From Dyadobacter alkalitolerans DSM 23607 (lineage in GTDB: Bacteria > Bacteroidota > Bacteroidia > Cytophagales > Spirosomataceae): 64,000 nucleotides of DNA. The position numbers and the translations under genes were made by a program. Where the stretch lies: contig NZ_AUAS01000014.1 of NCBI RefSeq assembly GCF_000428845.1, positions 140,082 through 204,081 on the forward strand, read 5' to 3'. Shown one piece after another: positions 51,452 through 60,019 of this stretch. The stretch's first letter is position 1. Each line of letters begins with the position of its first letter. The notes under the pieces were generated by a model that worked only from the letters and a program-made list of their open reading frames with translations, was not told the DNA's origin and did not search any database.

Positions 51452-52462
51452 ATGCGTAGAAAATCTGAATTAAAGAAAGTGTCCGGGGCATTGGTGTTTA
51501 TCTTGACTTGTGGGCTTTTGTTTATGAATCAGGATGTCCAGGCGCAGAGCAGGGGCATTTTTGTTCCGTATTCAACAGCCGGATTTGGGCTCGGGACTTC
51601 TAGCTATTTTGGAGATTTCGCACCTTACAGAAGGCCACTTGCTTCCACATTTAAAATGATGCGTTGGAGCATTGGTGGGAATTACACACGCCATTTTACG
51701 CCCCGTCTGGGTGCAAGAGCAAGCTTTATTTACGCGCGTATCGCCGGTGACGATTACATTATGAACCGCAGCGAAAAGCAGGAATCCAACATTTTTTACG
51801 CCCGAAACCTGCATTTCAGAAATGATCTGAAAGAATTCTCTGTGCAGGGTATTTTTAAATTAACACCTGATAACAGAAGCTACGACAGAAGGCCGCAGTT
51901 TGGAACTTATCTGTTTGCCGGGATAGCGCTTACTGCACACAACCCGAAAGCACTTGACTCCCTGGATGGTGACTGGATTAAATTACAGCCACTGGGCACT
52001 GAGGGGCAGGGGAATGAAGGTTATGACAAGCCTTACTCGCTGGTTCAATTTGCGATTCCTTTGGGAATTGGCGTTCGCTATAAGATCAACTCCAAGCTGG
52101 ATATTTCGGCAGAACTGGGTTTCCGCAAGACATTTACAGATTACTTAGATGATGCGCACGGAAGTTATGCGGATCCTGCATTATTTGCTGACAATCCGAC
52201 TGCATTGGCATTGAGTAACAGAACAACAGAGCGTTATGCTGCAAGAAAAGGAGCTGACCGCACAGAAGCTTTGAAAAAATTCCTTGTGGTTAACTATATG
52301 CTGGATACCAATGATCCGTTGGCAGCATTGCCAACCACGGGTTTTGGAGCGCCGGGCACCGACCGCGGAAACAGCCCTACTTACACGGACAACTATCTTT
52401 TTGGTATGATCCATATCAACTATATGTTGCCATCGCAGATCAAATGTCCTCCATTAAAATAA
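51452..52462 (+). CDS. DUF6089-type outer-membrane beta-barrel protein
   Basis: A 336-residue protein with a signal peptide ending DVQAQ (about residue 32). The start of the mature part, GFGLGTSSYFGDFAPYRRP, and later GVRYKINSKLDISAELGFRKTFTDYLDD are typical of DUF6089, a predicted outer-membrane beta-barrel of Bacteroidota. Alternating hydrophobic strands end at YLFGMIHINYML. I chose the ATG at 51452 for the signal peptide. The next gene is a shorter paralogue; function of both is unknown to me. Confidence 0.8.
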   Translation: MRRKSELKKVSGALVFILTCGLLFMNQDVQAQSRGIFVPYSTAGFGLGTSSYFGDFAPYRRPLASTFKMMRWSIGGNYTRHFTPRLGARASFIYARIAGDDYIMNRSEKQESNIFYARNLHFRNDLKEFSVQGIFKLTPDNRSYDRRPQFGTYLFAGIALTAHNPKALDSLDGDWIKLQPLGTEGQGNEGYDKPYSLVQFAIPLGIGVRYKINSKLDISAELGFRKTFTDYLDDAHGSYADPALFADNPTALALSNRTTERYAARKGADRTEALKKFLVVNYMLDTNDPLAALPTTGFGAPGTDRGNSPTYTDNYLFGMIHINYMLPSQIKCPPLK

Positions 52463-52474
52463 CTAAGGCATCCA

Positions 52475-53176
52475 TTGAAGTCTTCTTTAAAATTTATAAA
52501 TGCAAAATACTTGCTGCTTAATCTGGCGGCAGGTATTTATTTTTTTGTGGCCTCCGGGAATGCGGTTAAGGCGCAAAAAATCGAGATAGGGGCGGGGTTG
52601 GGCGCATTGAATTACAAGGGAGACATTGCACCCTCGGTTAGGCTTCGTTTTTTCAAACCCGCAGGAAGCGTTTTTTTTCGGTATAATCCTTCCCAGGCAT
52701 TGTCTCTGCGGGCAGAACTGATGGGCGGCATTATCGGCGCGGACGACAAGCATAGCAAGGATCCTTTTCAGCAAGCGCGCAATTTTTCATTTACATCGCG
52801 CATTTTTGAAGGAAGCGCCGTTGCGGAATATAACTTTCTCAATTTTCAGGAGCGGCGTTTTGCTGTGAACTGGAGTCCTTATGTTTTTGGAGGAATCGGT
52901 TACACTAAGTTCAATCCTGACCCGCAGGGTGTGGGTTACAAAACCAGCTCATTTGTGCTTCCTTATGGGGTGGGGATCAAATATCAGATCAGGCGTCCCT
53001 GGAACATTGGCATCGAATACGGAGCCAGAAAAACTTATTCGGATTATCTTGATAACTTGGGAGGGGATCCGGTAGGGACGGATAAATTTCAGCAAGGCGA
53101 TCCGTCTTTGAAGGATAATTATTACTATTTGCGACTTTCAGTTACGTACACTTTTTATAAAATCGTTTGCCCTTGA
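52475..53176 (+). CDS. Second DUF6089-type beta-barrel protein (paralogue)
   Basis: A 233-residue paralogue of the protein before it. Signal peptide ends AVKAQ (about 34). Shared blocks are GAGLGALNYKGDIAPS, YGVGIKYQIRRPWNIGIEYGARKTYSDYLD and the C-terminal YYYLRLSVTYTFYK. The start is a TTG at 52475, 13 bases after the previous stop; no in-frame ATG gives a signal peptide. The mature part is about 100 residues shorter than in the first copy because the middle loops are reduced. Likely cotranscribed with both neighbours. Confidence 0.78.
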   Translation: MKSSLKFINAKYLLLNLAAGIYFFVASGNAVKAQKIEIGAGLGALNYKGDIAPSVRLRFFKPAGSVFFRYNPSQALSLRAELMGGIIGADDKHSKDPFQQARNFSFTSRIFEGSAVAEYNFLNFQERRFAVNWSPYVFGGIGYTKFNPDPQGVGYKTSSFVLPYGVGIKYQIRRPWNIGIEYGARKTYSDYLDNLGGDPVGTDKFQQGDPSLKDNYYYLRLSVTYTFYKIVCP

Positions 53177-53180
53177 TCCT

Positions 53181-53720
53181 ATGAAAAAAATTCTCCTTAT
53201 CGTTGCTGGCGTGCTTGTTATTGTTTTAGCTGGATTTTTTGGAATGAGAATGTATACCAAATCATTCAGCCCGGAAGCGGTTGCAGAAACAACGAACAAT
53301 GGTGTAAGTGTAAAGGTCACTTATAGTAAGCCAGGCAAGAAAGGAAGACTGCTTTTTGGCAGGGAACAAGATAAGGCGCTTGCGCCTTACGGGAAAGTTT
53401 GGCGCACCGGCGCTAACGAAGCCACACTCATTGAACTAGGCGAGGGCCTGTCTATCGGCGGCAAGCCGGTGAAAGCGGGCACTTATTCGCTTTACTCGGT
53501 CCCTGGGCAAAGCACATGGAAAATTATCCTCAATTCCGAAACCGGCCAGTGGGGCACGGAATATAATGATGGCAAAGATGTGATGCGCGTGGAAGTGCCT
53601 ATCAGGATCAGGCCGACAGTTCAGGAGTTGTTTAATATTTACTTCGAAGATATACCGGGCGGCGTCAACATGATTTTAAGCTGGGACCAGACAGAAGCAT
53701 TGGTTCCTATCACCAAGTAA
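53181..53720 (+). CDS. DUF2911 exported protein
   Basis: A 179-residue DUF2911 protein. It has an N-terminal hydrophobic helix (about 3-22) as signal or anchor. The family core is VKVTYSKPGKKGR, then PYGKVWRTGANEATLIEL and GTYSLYSVPGQSTWKIILN. No enzymatic motif is known for the family, which is common in Bacteroidota. It starts 4 bases after the DUF6089 stop, so it is part of that operon. Confidence 0.87.
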   Translation: MKKILLIVAGVLVIVLAGFFGMRMYTKSFSPEAVAETTNNGVSVKVTYSKPGKKGRLLFGREQDKALAPYGKVWRTGANEATLIELGEGLSIGGKPVKAGTYSLYSVPGQSTWKIILNSETGQWGTEYNDGKDVMRVEVPIRIRPTVQELFNIYFEDIPGGVNMILSWDQTEALVPITK

Positions 53721-53741
53721 ACCGCTCGCCTGCACGCCCTT

Positions 53742-54632
53742 ATGTTTGTTGAAGCTATTGAAAAAGTAGATCAGTACACCCGTCCCATTCATTTTATACT
53801 GCGTTATTACACCGGCAGCGACATTGTGCCGGGCACTGCTACATTGTTTTTTGTAAATGAAAATGGCTTTGCGATCACCTGTCGGCATGTGGCGCAGCAG
53901 ATCTTGTATGCCAGCTCCATTTATGAAAATTACCTCAAATTTAAAGGAGAGCTTAGAAAATTTGAGAAAGATCCCGGGCTGGAAACACAGCGCGCGTTTC
54001 TGGAAACCAAATATAGGATCAGCAACGATAACCCGATCCGGATACTTTTTAATTTTATCAACTGTGTTACGGCCTATAAAGGCCTGGCCATTCACCTGCA
54101 CCCGACTCAGGACCTGGCGATCATTCAGTTCCGGGATTATGACAGCAAGCAATATCAGGGTTATGCGCGTTTTTTAAAAGATTCCAGACTTGTAAAACAA
54201 GGACGATACCTTTGCCGCTTAGGTTATCCGTTTCCGGAATTTACCAATTACCAATACAACAAAAACACAGGTGACATTGAGTGGCTCAAAGCAGGCCGCA
54301 TCAACACGCCCAGCTTCCCGATCGACGGCATTATTACACGTCACATCGGTGAGAGCAATGGTGTGGTAGGCATTGAAATGAGCACTCCCGGATTGAGAGG
54401 ACAAAGTGGCGGGCCGCTTTTTGACACAAATGGGGTCATTTACGGCATGCAAAGCTCCACGCGCCACTTGCATTTAGGATTTGACCAGGTGAACAGGGAA
54501 GTGACAACGGAAGGACAAAGGAAAAGGGTTTCTAATTATCCTTTCCTGAATGTGGGCCAATGCGTGCATGTGGACGTGATCAAGCAATTTCTGCGCGAGA
54601 AAAACGTCACTTTTTACGAAGAGGAAGTTTAA
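53742..54632 (+). CDS. Trypsin-like serine protease without signal peptide
   Basis: A 296-residue chymotrypsin-fold protease. The triad can be read as His49 (ITCRHVAQQ), Asp124 (PTQDLAIIQF) and Ser222 (GQSGGPLFD). No signal peptide or PDZ domain is visible, unlike HtrA/DegP, so the protein is probably cytoplasmic or leaves by another route. Residues about 60-110 are an inserted helical region. It starts 21 bases after the DUF2911 stop and overlaps the convergent yjjG gene by 4 bases. Substrate unknown. Confidence 0.83.
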   Translation: MFVEAIEKVDQYTRPIHFILRYYTGSDIVPGTATLFFVNENGFAITCRHVAQQILYASSIYENYLKFKGELRKFEKDPGLETQRAFLETKYRISNDNPIRILFNFINCVTAYKGLAIHLHPTQDLAIIQFRDYDSKQYQGYARFLKDSRLVKQGRYLCRLGYPFPEFTNYQYNKNTGDIEWLKAGRINTPSFPIDGIITRHIGESNGVVGIEMSTPGLRGQSGGPLFDTNGVIYGMQSSTRHLHLGFDQVNREVTTEGQRKRVSNYPFLNVGQCVHVDVIKQFLREKNVTFYEEEV

Positions 54633-55324
54633 AGGATCAGCATCAGTTCTTCCAGGCGCCTGATATCGTAAGTAGGGCTCTCGTCAAATTGCAGCCCGGC
54701 GGGATTGTAAAAAACCGTATCCATGCCGAATTGCTTCGCACCCATAATGTCGGCCACCCAGTTATCCCCGATCATAATGCTCTCCGATGGCACTGCCCGG
54801 GCCGTTTCCAATGCGTAAGCGAAAATTTTAGGATCCGGCTTTTTGGCGTTTGCCGTGTCAAACGTAATGATGTTCTCAAAAAAGTGACCAATTTCTGAGC
54901 TCGCGATCTTCCTCGCCTGGATTTCGTTAAAACCATTCGTAATGATGTGCATGGAATAGCCAGCCGAATTCGCATAATTCAGCAGATCGAGCGCGCCTTC
55001 CAGCAAATGCTTCTTATCCGGCAGTGTTCGAAGATAGGCCTCGCCGATTTCAGTGTGATTAGGAGGCAAGTCGGCGCCGAGTTCTTCAAATACCATCTTG
55101 AACCTGTTTTCACGTATATAGGTATGGTGCACAGTTCCGCGATCAAATGCGTCCCACAATGCAGTATTTATCTTCAAAAAAGACTGGATAAACGAGTCCA
55201 AAGACGATACGCCATACTGAATCAGGGTCAGCGTATGAAAAATTTCTTCCAGCGATTCGGAAGAATTTCTTTCAAAATCCCAAAGTGTATGGTCCAGATC
55301 AAAGAAAAGATGCCGGTATTTCAT
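54629..55324 (-). CDS. yjjG: HAD nucleotidase, YjjG type
   Basis: A 231-residue HAD-superfamily phosphatase. Motif I is FFDLDHTLWDFERNS, motif II the TNGFNE block, motif III the Lys in AKKPDP and motif IV IGDNWVADIMGA. The family (YjjG) removes phosphate from non-canonical pyrimidine nucleotides to protect DNA. The cap domain is of the C1 helical type. It is convergent with the protease gene, overlapping 4 bases, so no terminator is seen there. Confidence 0.9.
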   Translation of the reverse strand: MKYRHLFFDLDHTLWDFERNSSESLEEIFHTLTLIQYGVSSLDSFIQSFLKINTALWDAFDRGTVHHTYIRENRFKMVFEELGADLPPNHTEIGEAYLRTLPDKKHLLEGALDLLNYANSAGYSMHIITNGFNEIQARKIASSEIGHFFENIITFDTANAKKPDPKIFAYALETARAVPSESIMIGDNWVADIMGAKQFGMDTVFYNPAGLQFDESPTYDIRRLEELMLIL

Positions 55325-55704
55325 ATCTGGTAAAAATTCAAATTTTATTAGAAAAGTGAAATTTAATTTTTATTCGCCAAAATTCATAAATAAAAAATAA
55401 GAAGTGATCCAAACGGCATAACCGGGTCGTATGTCATTTGATAAGTTCTATTAATTATTGCAATAGGAACACAGCGTACAGCCAGTACACGTATATTCTT
55501 CAAAAGAGGGGTTTGTTGTTAACAGTTGTTAATGAAATTTATTTTACAAAAAAAAGAAACCTAAAGATTTGCAAATTCTTTTTCAAATCCATTTCTTTGA
55601 TATGTATAATTCAAAATACAGAAAAGACAGTTCAATATTTCACTAAACAGAAAGGAGAAACAATATCGACGAACCGCTCTACGTTAACTAAATCGAATAG
55701 TAAA
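55325..55704. other. Intergenic region between yjjG and the sigma factor
   Basis: These 380 bases are AT-rich and hold no convincing gene. The sigma-factor frame is open back to 55438 but has no typical start or composition there. The region contains the candidate promoter at 55568-55599 and no strong hairpin. It would leave an untranslated leader of about 100 bases. Confidence 0.5.
55568..55599 (+). promoter_or_regulatory. Candidate promoter of the ECF sigma factor
   Basis: TTTG at 55568-55571 and TTTCTTTG at 55592-55599 with a 20-base spacer. The -7 box has one mismatch to TAnnTTTG. Confidence 0.4.
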
Positions 55705-56304
55705 ATGGAGAAAGTCCAAGTTAGCGACAGTGAGTTGGTAACATTGTATATCCGCGGTAATGAAAAGGCATTTGAAAAGCTTGTTCAGCGCCATAAATCA
55801 AGAATATACACCACTATTTACCTGATTGTCAAGGACCAGTATGTAGCCGAGGATTTATTACAGGATACATTTATAAAGGCCGTTGACACGATAAAAGGTG
55901 GTAGATATAATGATGAAGGCAAGTTCCTGCCATGGATTATACGTATCGCACACAACCTCGCCATTGATTATTTCAGACGCGATAAACGCTACCCCAATGT
56001 AGTATTTGAAGATGGAAGCAGTGTTTTCAATACGCTGGATTTTTCGGAGGATTCCGTAGAGTCAATCCAGATTCGTCAGGAAACACATGAGCAGCTGCGG
56101 GAGATGATCCAGCGGTTACCTGATGTTCAGAAGCAGGTCTTGATCATGCGCCACTATGAGGACATGAGTTTTCAGGAAATTGCCGATGCAACAGGAGTGA
56201 GTATTAATACGGCATTGGGCAGGATGCGTTACGCGTTGATAAACTTGCGTAAGCAATTCAACCAACGTGCCCCACAGTATGACAAAAACTTTTACCTACG
56301 ATGA
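55705..56304 (+). CDS. ECF-type RNA polymerase sigma factor
   Basis: A 199-residue sigma-70 family factor. Region 2 spans about 20-95 with FEKLVQRHKSRIYTTIY, AEDLLQDTFIKA and WIIRIAHNLAIDYFRR. Region 4 spans about 125-180 with LPDVQKQVLIMRHYEDMSFQEIADATGVSINTALGRM. I chose the ATG at 55705 (MEKVQVSDSELV). No FecR-like or classic anti-sigma gene follows; instead a small gene overlaps its 3' end by 26 bases. Function could be envelope stress, but targets are not known. Confidence 0.95.
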   Translation: MEKVQVSDSELVTLYIRGNEKAFEKLVQRHKSRIYTTIYLIVKDQYVAEDLLQDTFIKAVDTIKGGRYNDEGKFLPWIIRIAHNLAIDYFRRDKRYPNVVFEDGSSVFNTLDFSEDSVESIQIRQETHEQLREMIQRLPDVQKQVLIMRHYEDMSFQEIADATGVSINTALGRMRYALINLRKQFNQRAPQYDKNFYLR

Positions 56305-56527
56305 CGTTGTAAGGTATTTATATGCCGAAACAACAGAGACTGAAAATGACCTGATTGTTGAGGCCCTAGCGCTTGACAATGATTTGATGAGCTTTTACCT
56401 GGACTCGCTCGACATTCAGAGCCAGATGGATAAAATCGTTCGGACCCCTTCGGATTCGTCGGTTGCGAAAGTTTTCAAATACTCCCGACAATTTTCACCA
56501 AAAAGACCCACCGCTCTTTCTTTTTAA
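56279..56527 (+). CDS. Small protein overlapping the sigma factor, candidate regulator
   Basis: An 82-residue acidic protein starting MTKTFTYDDVVRYLYAETTE within the sigma gene, 26 bases before its stop. It has helices rich in Asp, Glu and Leu (ENDLIVEALALDNDLMSFYLDSLD) and a basic tail (SRQFSPKRP). There is no membrane segment. It may be a soluble regulator, in the position where many ECF sigma genes have an anti-sigma partner; similar short proteins follow sigma genes in Cytophagales (recalled, not checked). The overlap suggests translational coupling. Its 3' end is part of the terminator hairpin. Confidence 0.72.
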   Translation: MTKTFTYDDVVRYLYAETTETENDLIVEALALDNDLMSFYLDSLDIQSQMDKIVRTPSDSSVAKVFKYSRQFSPKRPTALSF

Positions 56528-56542
56528 GAGGGTGGGTCTTTT
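56501..56542 (+). terminator. Terminator of the sigma-factor operon
   Basis: A 12-bp stem (56501-56512 with 56531-56542) and an inner 5-bp helix after one bulge, overlapping the last codons of the small gene. Confidence 0.75.
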
Positions 56543-56588
56543 AATTTATTTGTAACCGCCTGTATTAATTTGCAGGCAGGATTTCCCT

Positions 56589-57251
56589 ATGCTTAGAAAA
56601 GACCGATTCAAGTTCTTCCTTGATTATTTTACCAATAACTTCCCTGAACCTGAGACCGAGCTGCACTACGGAAGTCCTTATGAGTTGCTTGTTGCCGTAG
56701 CCCTTTCCGCGCAATGCACAGATAAGCGTGTCAACATGGTTACGCCCGCGCTTTTTGAGCGGTTCCCCGATCCGGTTGCACTGGCGGCGTCCAATGTGGA
56801 GGAGGTTTTTACCTACATCCGCTCCATTTCTTATCCTAATAACAAAGCCAAACATTTAGTGGGCATGGGAAGAATGCTCGTCGAGCAATTCAATTCCGAA
56901 GTTCCCGCTTCCATAGATGATTTGCAAAAGCTGCCCGGCGTAGGACGGAAAACTGCAAATGTGATCGCATCCGTTATCTTCAACCAGCCTGCTATCGCTG
57001 TTGACACCCATGTTTTCCGCGTTTCACGGCGCATTGGACTGGTTCCACTTACGGCTACCACGCCACTTGCGGTTGAAAAAGAGCTTTTAAAATATATTCC
57101 CAAAGATCTCGTTCATAAGGCGCATCACTGGCTCATTCTTCACGGGCGCTACATTTGCGTCGCCAGAACCCCAAAATGCATGGAGTGCCCCTTGAGGCCG
57201 TGTTGTAAATTTTACGAAAAGAATGTAAAAGTTTCCCTTTTTCAATCCTGA
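56589..57251 (+). CDS. nth: Endonuclease III
   Basis: DNA glycosylase/AP lyase that removes oxidised pyrimidines. The 220 residues show ALSAQCTDKRVN, the helix-hairpin-helix LPGVGRKTANVI with the catalytic Lys, and the catalytic Asp in VDTHVFRVS. The C-terminal [4Fe-4S] loop is CVARTPKCMECPLRPCC, in C-x6-C-x2-C-x5-C spacing. Length is normal. Upstream is the sigma-operon terminator, downstream the FKBP gene after 77 bases. Confidence 0.96.
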   Translation: MLRKDRFKFFLDYFTNNFPEPETELHYGSPYELLVAVALSAQCTDKRVNMVTPALFERFPDPVALAASNVEEVFTYIRSISYPNNKAKHLVGMGRMLVEQFNSEVPASIDDLQKLPGVGRKTANVIASVIFNQPAIAVDTHVFRVSRRIGLVPLTATTPLAVEKELLKYIPKDLVHKAHHWLILHGRYICVARTPKCMECPLRPCCKFYEKNVKVSLFQS

Positions 57252-57328
57252 TTACAACCATTTCAAGGTTACTAGCATCTGTGTTTATAGTATCAGTCCC
57301 CATTAATTTTAAAGAAGAAGGAAAAGAA

Positions 57329-58195
57329 ATGAAGCGAATTAATTTATCATTGGTCATCGTATTTGCCCTGCTTATCGGTTTGTCGGGTTGTATGGATTCG
57401 GATGGTCCGGATGACACGGCAAAAGTGAAGGAAAACGAGATCGCGATCGAGAACTATCTCAAAACAGACAGTCTGGGATCAAAAGCAATCAGAGACAGCT
57501 CCGGCCTTTATTACATCACCCGCGTTGCGAACCCGAACGGCCAGCTTGCGAAGAGAGGAGATGCTGCAACAATTAAATACACAGGTTATCTGCTCGACGG
57601 GACCAAAGTGGTGTCGTCAACTGTGGACAGTAAGACAACTTTTACCTTCCCGGTTGAAGGTTACCTTTTCTGGGGCGGCATTGAGAGAGGAATATTTTTG
57701 ATGAAGACGGGGGAAAAAGCAACGTTCTTTTTGCCTTTTTATCTGGCTTCCGGAAACGTGGATAAAGTGAACATTCCGGCTTATTCGCCGATCCGTCTCG
57801 AAGTTGAATTTATTCAAACACGCTCAGAAGTGCAGCAGATTGATGAACTCATTGCCAAAAAGGGTTACAAAAATTTTGAGCGGACATCTGATAACCTGGT
57901 TATTATCAGATCGAACAAAGTAACTGGCGATACGATTAAAGCCGGAGAAGCGGTTAGAGTTAAATATGTAGGTAAGCTTCTGGACGACACCAAGTTTGAT
58001 GAAGGCACAAGCTCATTTACAACTTCATCAGGCGGCACTATTGCAGGGTTTGACCGTGCGTTGCGTAAACTGCGCAAAAAAGAAAAAGCAATCATTATTT
58101 TCCCATCGGCACTGGGATATGGAAAAACCGGTAGGGGCGACAAAATTTTGCCTTACGCACCGTTGCAATTCGAAATAGAAGTTTTAGCGGATTAG
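57329..58195 (+). CDS. Lipoprotein with two FKBP-type prolyl isomerase domains
   Basis: A 288-residue lipoprotein: signal peptide with lipobox GLSGC, then two FKBP modules. The first (about 60-165) has AATIKYTGYLLDGTKVVSS but is degenerate in the aromatic pocket. The second (about 180-288) has AVRVKYVGKLLDDTKFDEG, GFDRALRKLRKKEKAIIIFPSALGYG and LPYAPLQFEIEV, the usual isomerase pattern. It probably helps folding of exported proteins at the periplasmic membrane face. In Bacteroidota GldI is a related single-domain lipoprotein; this one has two domains. I chose the ATG at 57329. Confidence 0.9.
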   Translation: MKRINLSLVIVFALLIGLSGCMDSDGPDDTAKVKENEIAIENYLKTDSLGSKAIRDSSGLYYITRVANPNGQLAKRGDAATIKYTGYLLDGTKVVSSTVDSKTTFTFPVEGYLFWGGIERGIFLMKTGEKATFFLPFYLASGNVDKVNIPAYSPIRLEVEFIQTRSEVQQIDELIAKKGYKNFERTSDNLVIIRSNKVTGDTIKAGEAVRVKYVGKLLDDTKFDEGTSSFTTSSGGTIAGFDRALRKLRKKEKAIIIFPSALGYGKTGRGDKILPYAPLQFEIEVLAD

Positions 58196-58229
58196 AATTC
58201 GTAAGCATTTCAATATCAGTGTAAAAGGT

Positions 58230-58257
58230 AATGTCCGCGGCATCGTTCGCGGACATT
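58230..58257. terminator. Bidirectional terminator
   Basis: A perfect 10-bp stem (58230-58239 with 58248-58257), 8-base loop and a T-run, between the convergent FKBP and DegT genes. Confidence 0.8.
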
Positions 58258-58259
58258 TT

Positions 58260-59387
58260 TTATGCAAAAAGGTTGGTAATAACATGGGTAACGCGCTGCA
58301 AATCATCATCCGCCAGGCTGGAACCGGAGGGTAAGCAAATGCCCGATTGGAATAAGTCACTGCCAATGGTGCCCCCGAAATAAGGCGCGTCCTTAAATAC
58401 AGGCTGCAAATGCATCGGTTTCCACAAATGCCGGGATTCAATGTTCTTGCATTCCAGTGCTGCTATTAGTGTTTGCGAAGAGATTCCCGTTTGGTGGAAA
58501 TCCAATGTCAGTGCTGTTAACCAGCGATTGGAAAAGCATTCAGGAGGTTCATTCTGAAATTGTAATCCGGGTAATGCATTCAATGTTCGTTGATAAAATG
58601 CGTAATTCGCCCGTCTTTGCGCAATTCGTTCTTCCAGAACCTCCATTTGTCCTCTCCCTATTCCTGCGCAAATGTTACTCAAATTATAATTGTAACCGGT
58701 TACCGAATGCGCATAATGCGGTGCAGGATCTCTGGCTTGCGTTGCCAAAAACTTAGCTTTTTGAATAACCGTCGGATCGGCCGACCACAGAGCCCCGCCA
58801 CCCGATGTCGTAAGGATCTTGTTTCCGTTAAAAGAGAAAATACCAAATCGGCATAATGAGCCAGCCTTTTGGTCTTTGTATGCAGAACCAAGTGCTTCTG
58901 CGGCGTCTTCAATCAGTGGAATGTCGTGGTGATGGCATAATGTTAAAATCTCATTCATACGCGCAGGCATGCCATATAAATGCACGGCAATGATGGCTTT
59001 GGGTTTTTTGCCTTTTCTGATACAAAGCCTGATAGCGTTTTCCAAGGCATCCGGACAAATATTCCAGGTGAGTGGTTCGCTATCAACAAAAATAGGCGTC
59101 GCGCCTTGGTAAATAATCGGGCTAGCACTAGCTGCGAATGTGAGGGACTGACATATCACGAAATCCCCTCGCGTAACGCCAAGCAAATCCAATGCAAGAT
59201 GCAACGCCGCGGTCCCCGATGACAGTGCTGCCACATGTCCGCAACCGATAAACTCCTCAATCTGCTTCTCAAAAGCATCCACATTCGCTCCTACCGGTGC
59301 GATCCAGTTTGTGTCAAATGCCTGTTGAATGTAAGTCATTTCCGTCCCGCCCATATGTGGCGGGGACAGCCAGATTCTCTTTTCCAT
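58260..59387 (-). CDS. DegT/DnrJ/EryC1 sugar aminotransferase (PglE-like)
   Basis: A 375-residue PLP aminotransferase that aminates a keto-sugar nucleotide. It has WLSPPHMGGTEMTYIQQAF at the start, SSGTAALHLALDLLGV, the EDAAEALGS block that binds PLP and the Schiff-base Lys in FNGNKILTTSGGGAL. The closest class is UDP-N-acetylbacillosamine/PglE-type transaminase. I chose the ATG at 59387. The start overlaps the end of the acyltransferase gene by 74 bases. It works with the two genes upstream in what looks like a diacetylbacillosamine-type pathway (inferred); the 4,6-dehydratase (PglF) is not here. Confidence 0.9.
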   Translation of the reverse strand: MEKRIWLSPPHMGGTEMTYIQQAFDTNWIAPVGANVDAFEKQIEEFIGCGHVAALSSGTAALHLALDLLGVTRGDFVICQSLTFAASASPIIYQGATPIFVDSEPLTWNICPDALENAIRLCIRKGKKPKAIIAVHLYGMPARMNEILTLCHHHDIPLIEDAAEALGSAYKDQKAGSLCRFGIFSFNGNKILTTSGGGALWSADPTVIQKAKFLATQARDPAPHYAHSVTGYNYNLSNICAGIGRGQMEVLEERIAQRRANYAFYQRTLNALPGLQFQNEPPECFSNRWLTALTLDFHQTGISSQTLIAALECKNIESRHLWKPMHLQPVFKDAPYFGGTIGSDLFQSGICLPSGSSLADDDLQRVTHVITNLFA

Positions 59388-59985
59388 AGTGTGTTTGTTT
59401 AATAATTCGGGCAGGATTTCCGCGGGCGATGGCTCCATCGGGAATGTTTTTCGTAACAACGCTTCCTGACGCGATTACGCAATTTTTACCAATATTAACA
59501 TTCGGGACGACGACACTTCCTGCACCAATTAACGTACATTCGCCAACAGCAACATTGCCGCAAAGCACCGATCCGGGAGCGATGTGAACAAAATCCGAAA
59601 TCTTACAATCATGTTCGACTATTGCGCCGGTGTTAATAATACAATGGTTACCAATGGTCGTGTCGGTTTGAATAACAGAGCGATGCAGAACAACATTACC
59701 CACACCTAATTGCACGTCAGAATCAATGAGGCATGAAGAATGAAATGCATTTGAAAAGCAGTGACTCACTCGCAAAGCCAGTTTCTTGCGGATAAAATTA
59801 TCACCAATCGCAAAAATCAAAGGCTGATCAGGGTACAGATCCGGATCATAAGCGCGTAAAACAGGGAAACCTGCGCAAGTTTTCCGAACAGGATCATCAT
59901 CGAAAACCGCATTAATTTCAACGTCGGCATCGTGTAATATGCTGATGATAACTTTGGCGTGGCCGCCTGCACCGTATATGACCAT
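59314..59985 (-). CDS. Sugar O/N-acyltransferase with left-handed beta helix (PglD-like)
   Basis: A 223-residue protein of the sialic acid O-acetyltransferase/PglD family. The N-terminal Rossmann half starts MVIYGAGGHAKVIISIL. The hexapeptide beta-helix part contains GVGNVVLHRSVIQTDTTIGNHCIINTGAIVEHDCKI, with the catalytic His in EHDC. It acetylates an amino-sugar nucleotide. The last about 25 residues (from THYGKENL) are atypical and overlap the DegT gene, which may reflect a lost stop codon. It lies 34 bases after the sugar transferase stop. Confidence 0.9.
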   Translation of the reverse strand: MVIYGAGGHAKVIISILHDADVEINAVFDDDPVRKTCAGFPVLRAYDPDLYPDQPLIFAIGDNFIRKKLALRVSHCFSNAFHSSCLIDSDVQLGVGNVVLHRSVIQTDTTIGNHCIINTGAIVEHDCKISDFVHIAPGSVLCGNVAVGECTLIGAGSVVVPNVNIGKNCVIASGSVVTKNIPDGAIARGNPARIIKQTHYGKENLAVPATYGRDGNDLHSTGI

Positions 59986-60019
59986 AGGGTTTTATAGAAG
60001 TGTGTTAAATGATTCGATT

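Noticed and set aside
55438..55704. N-terminal extension of the ECF sigma factor
   Set aside because: The AT-rich open stretch has no family similarity and contains the candidate promoter; region 2 starts soon after the ATG at 55705.
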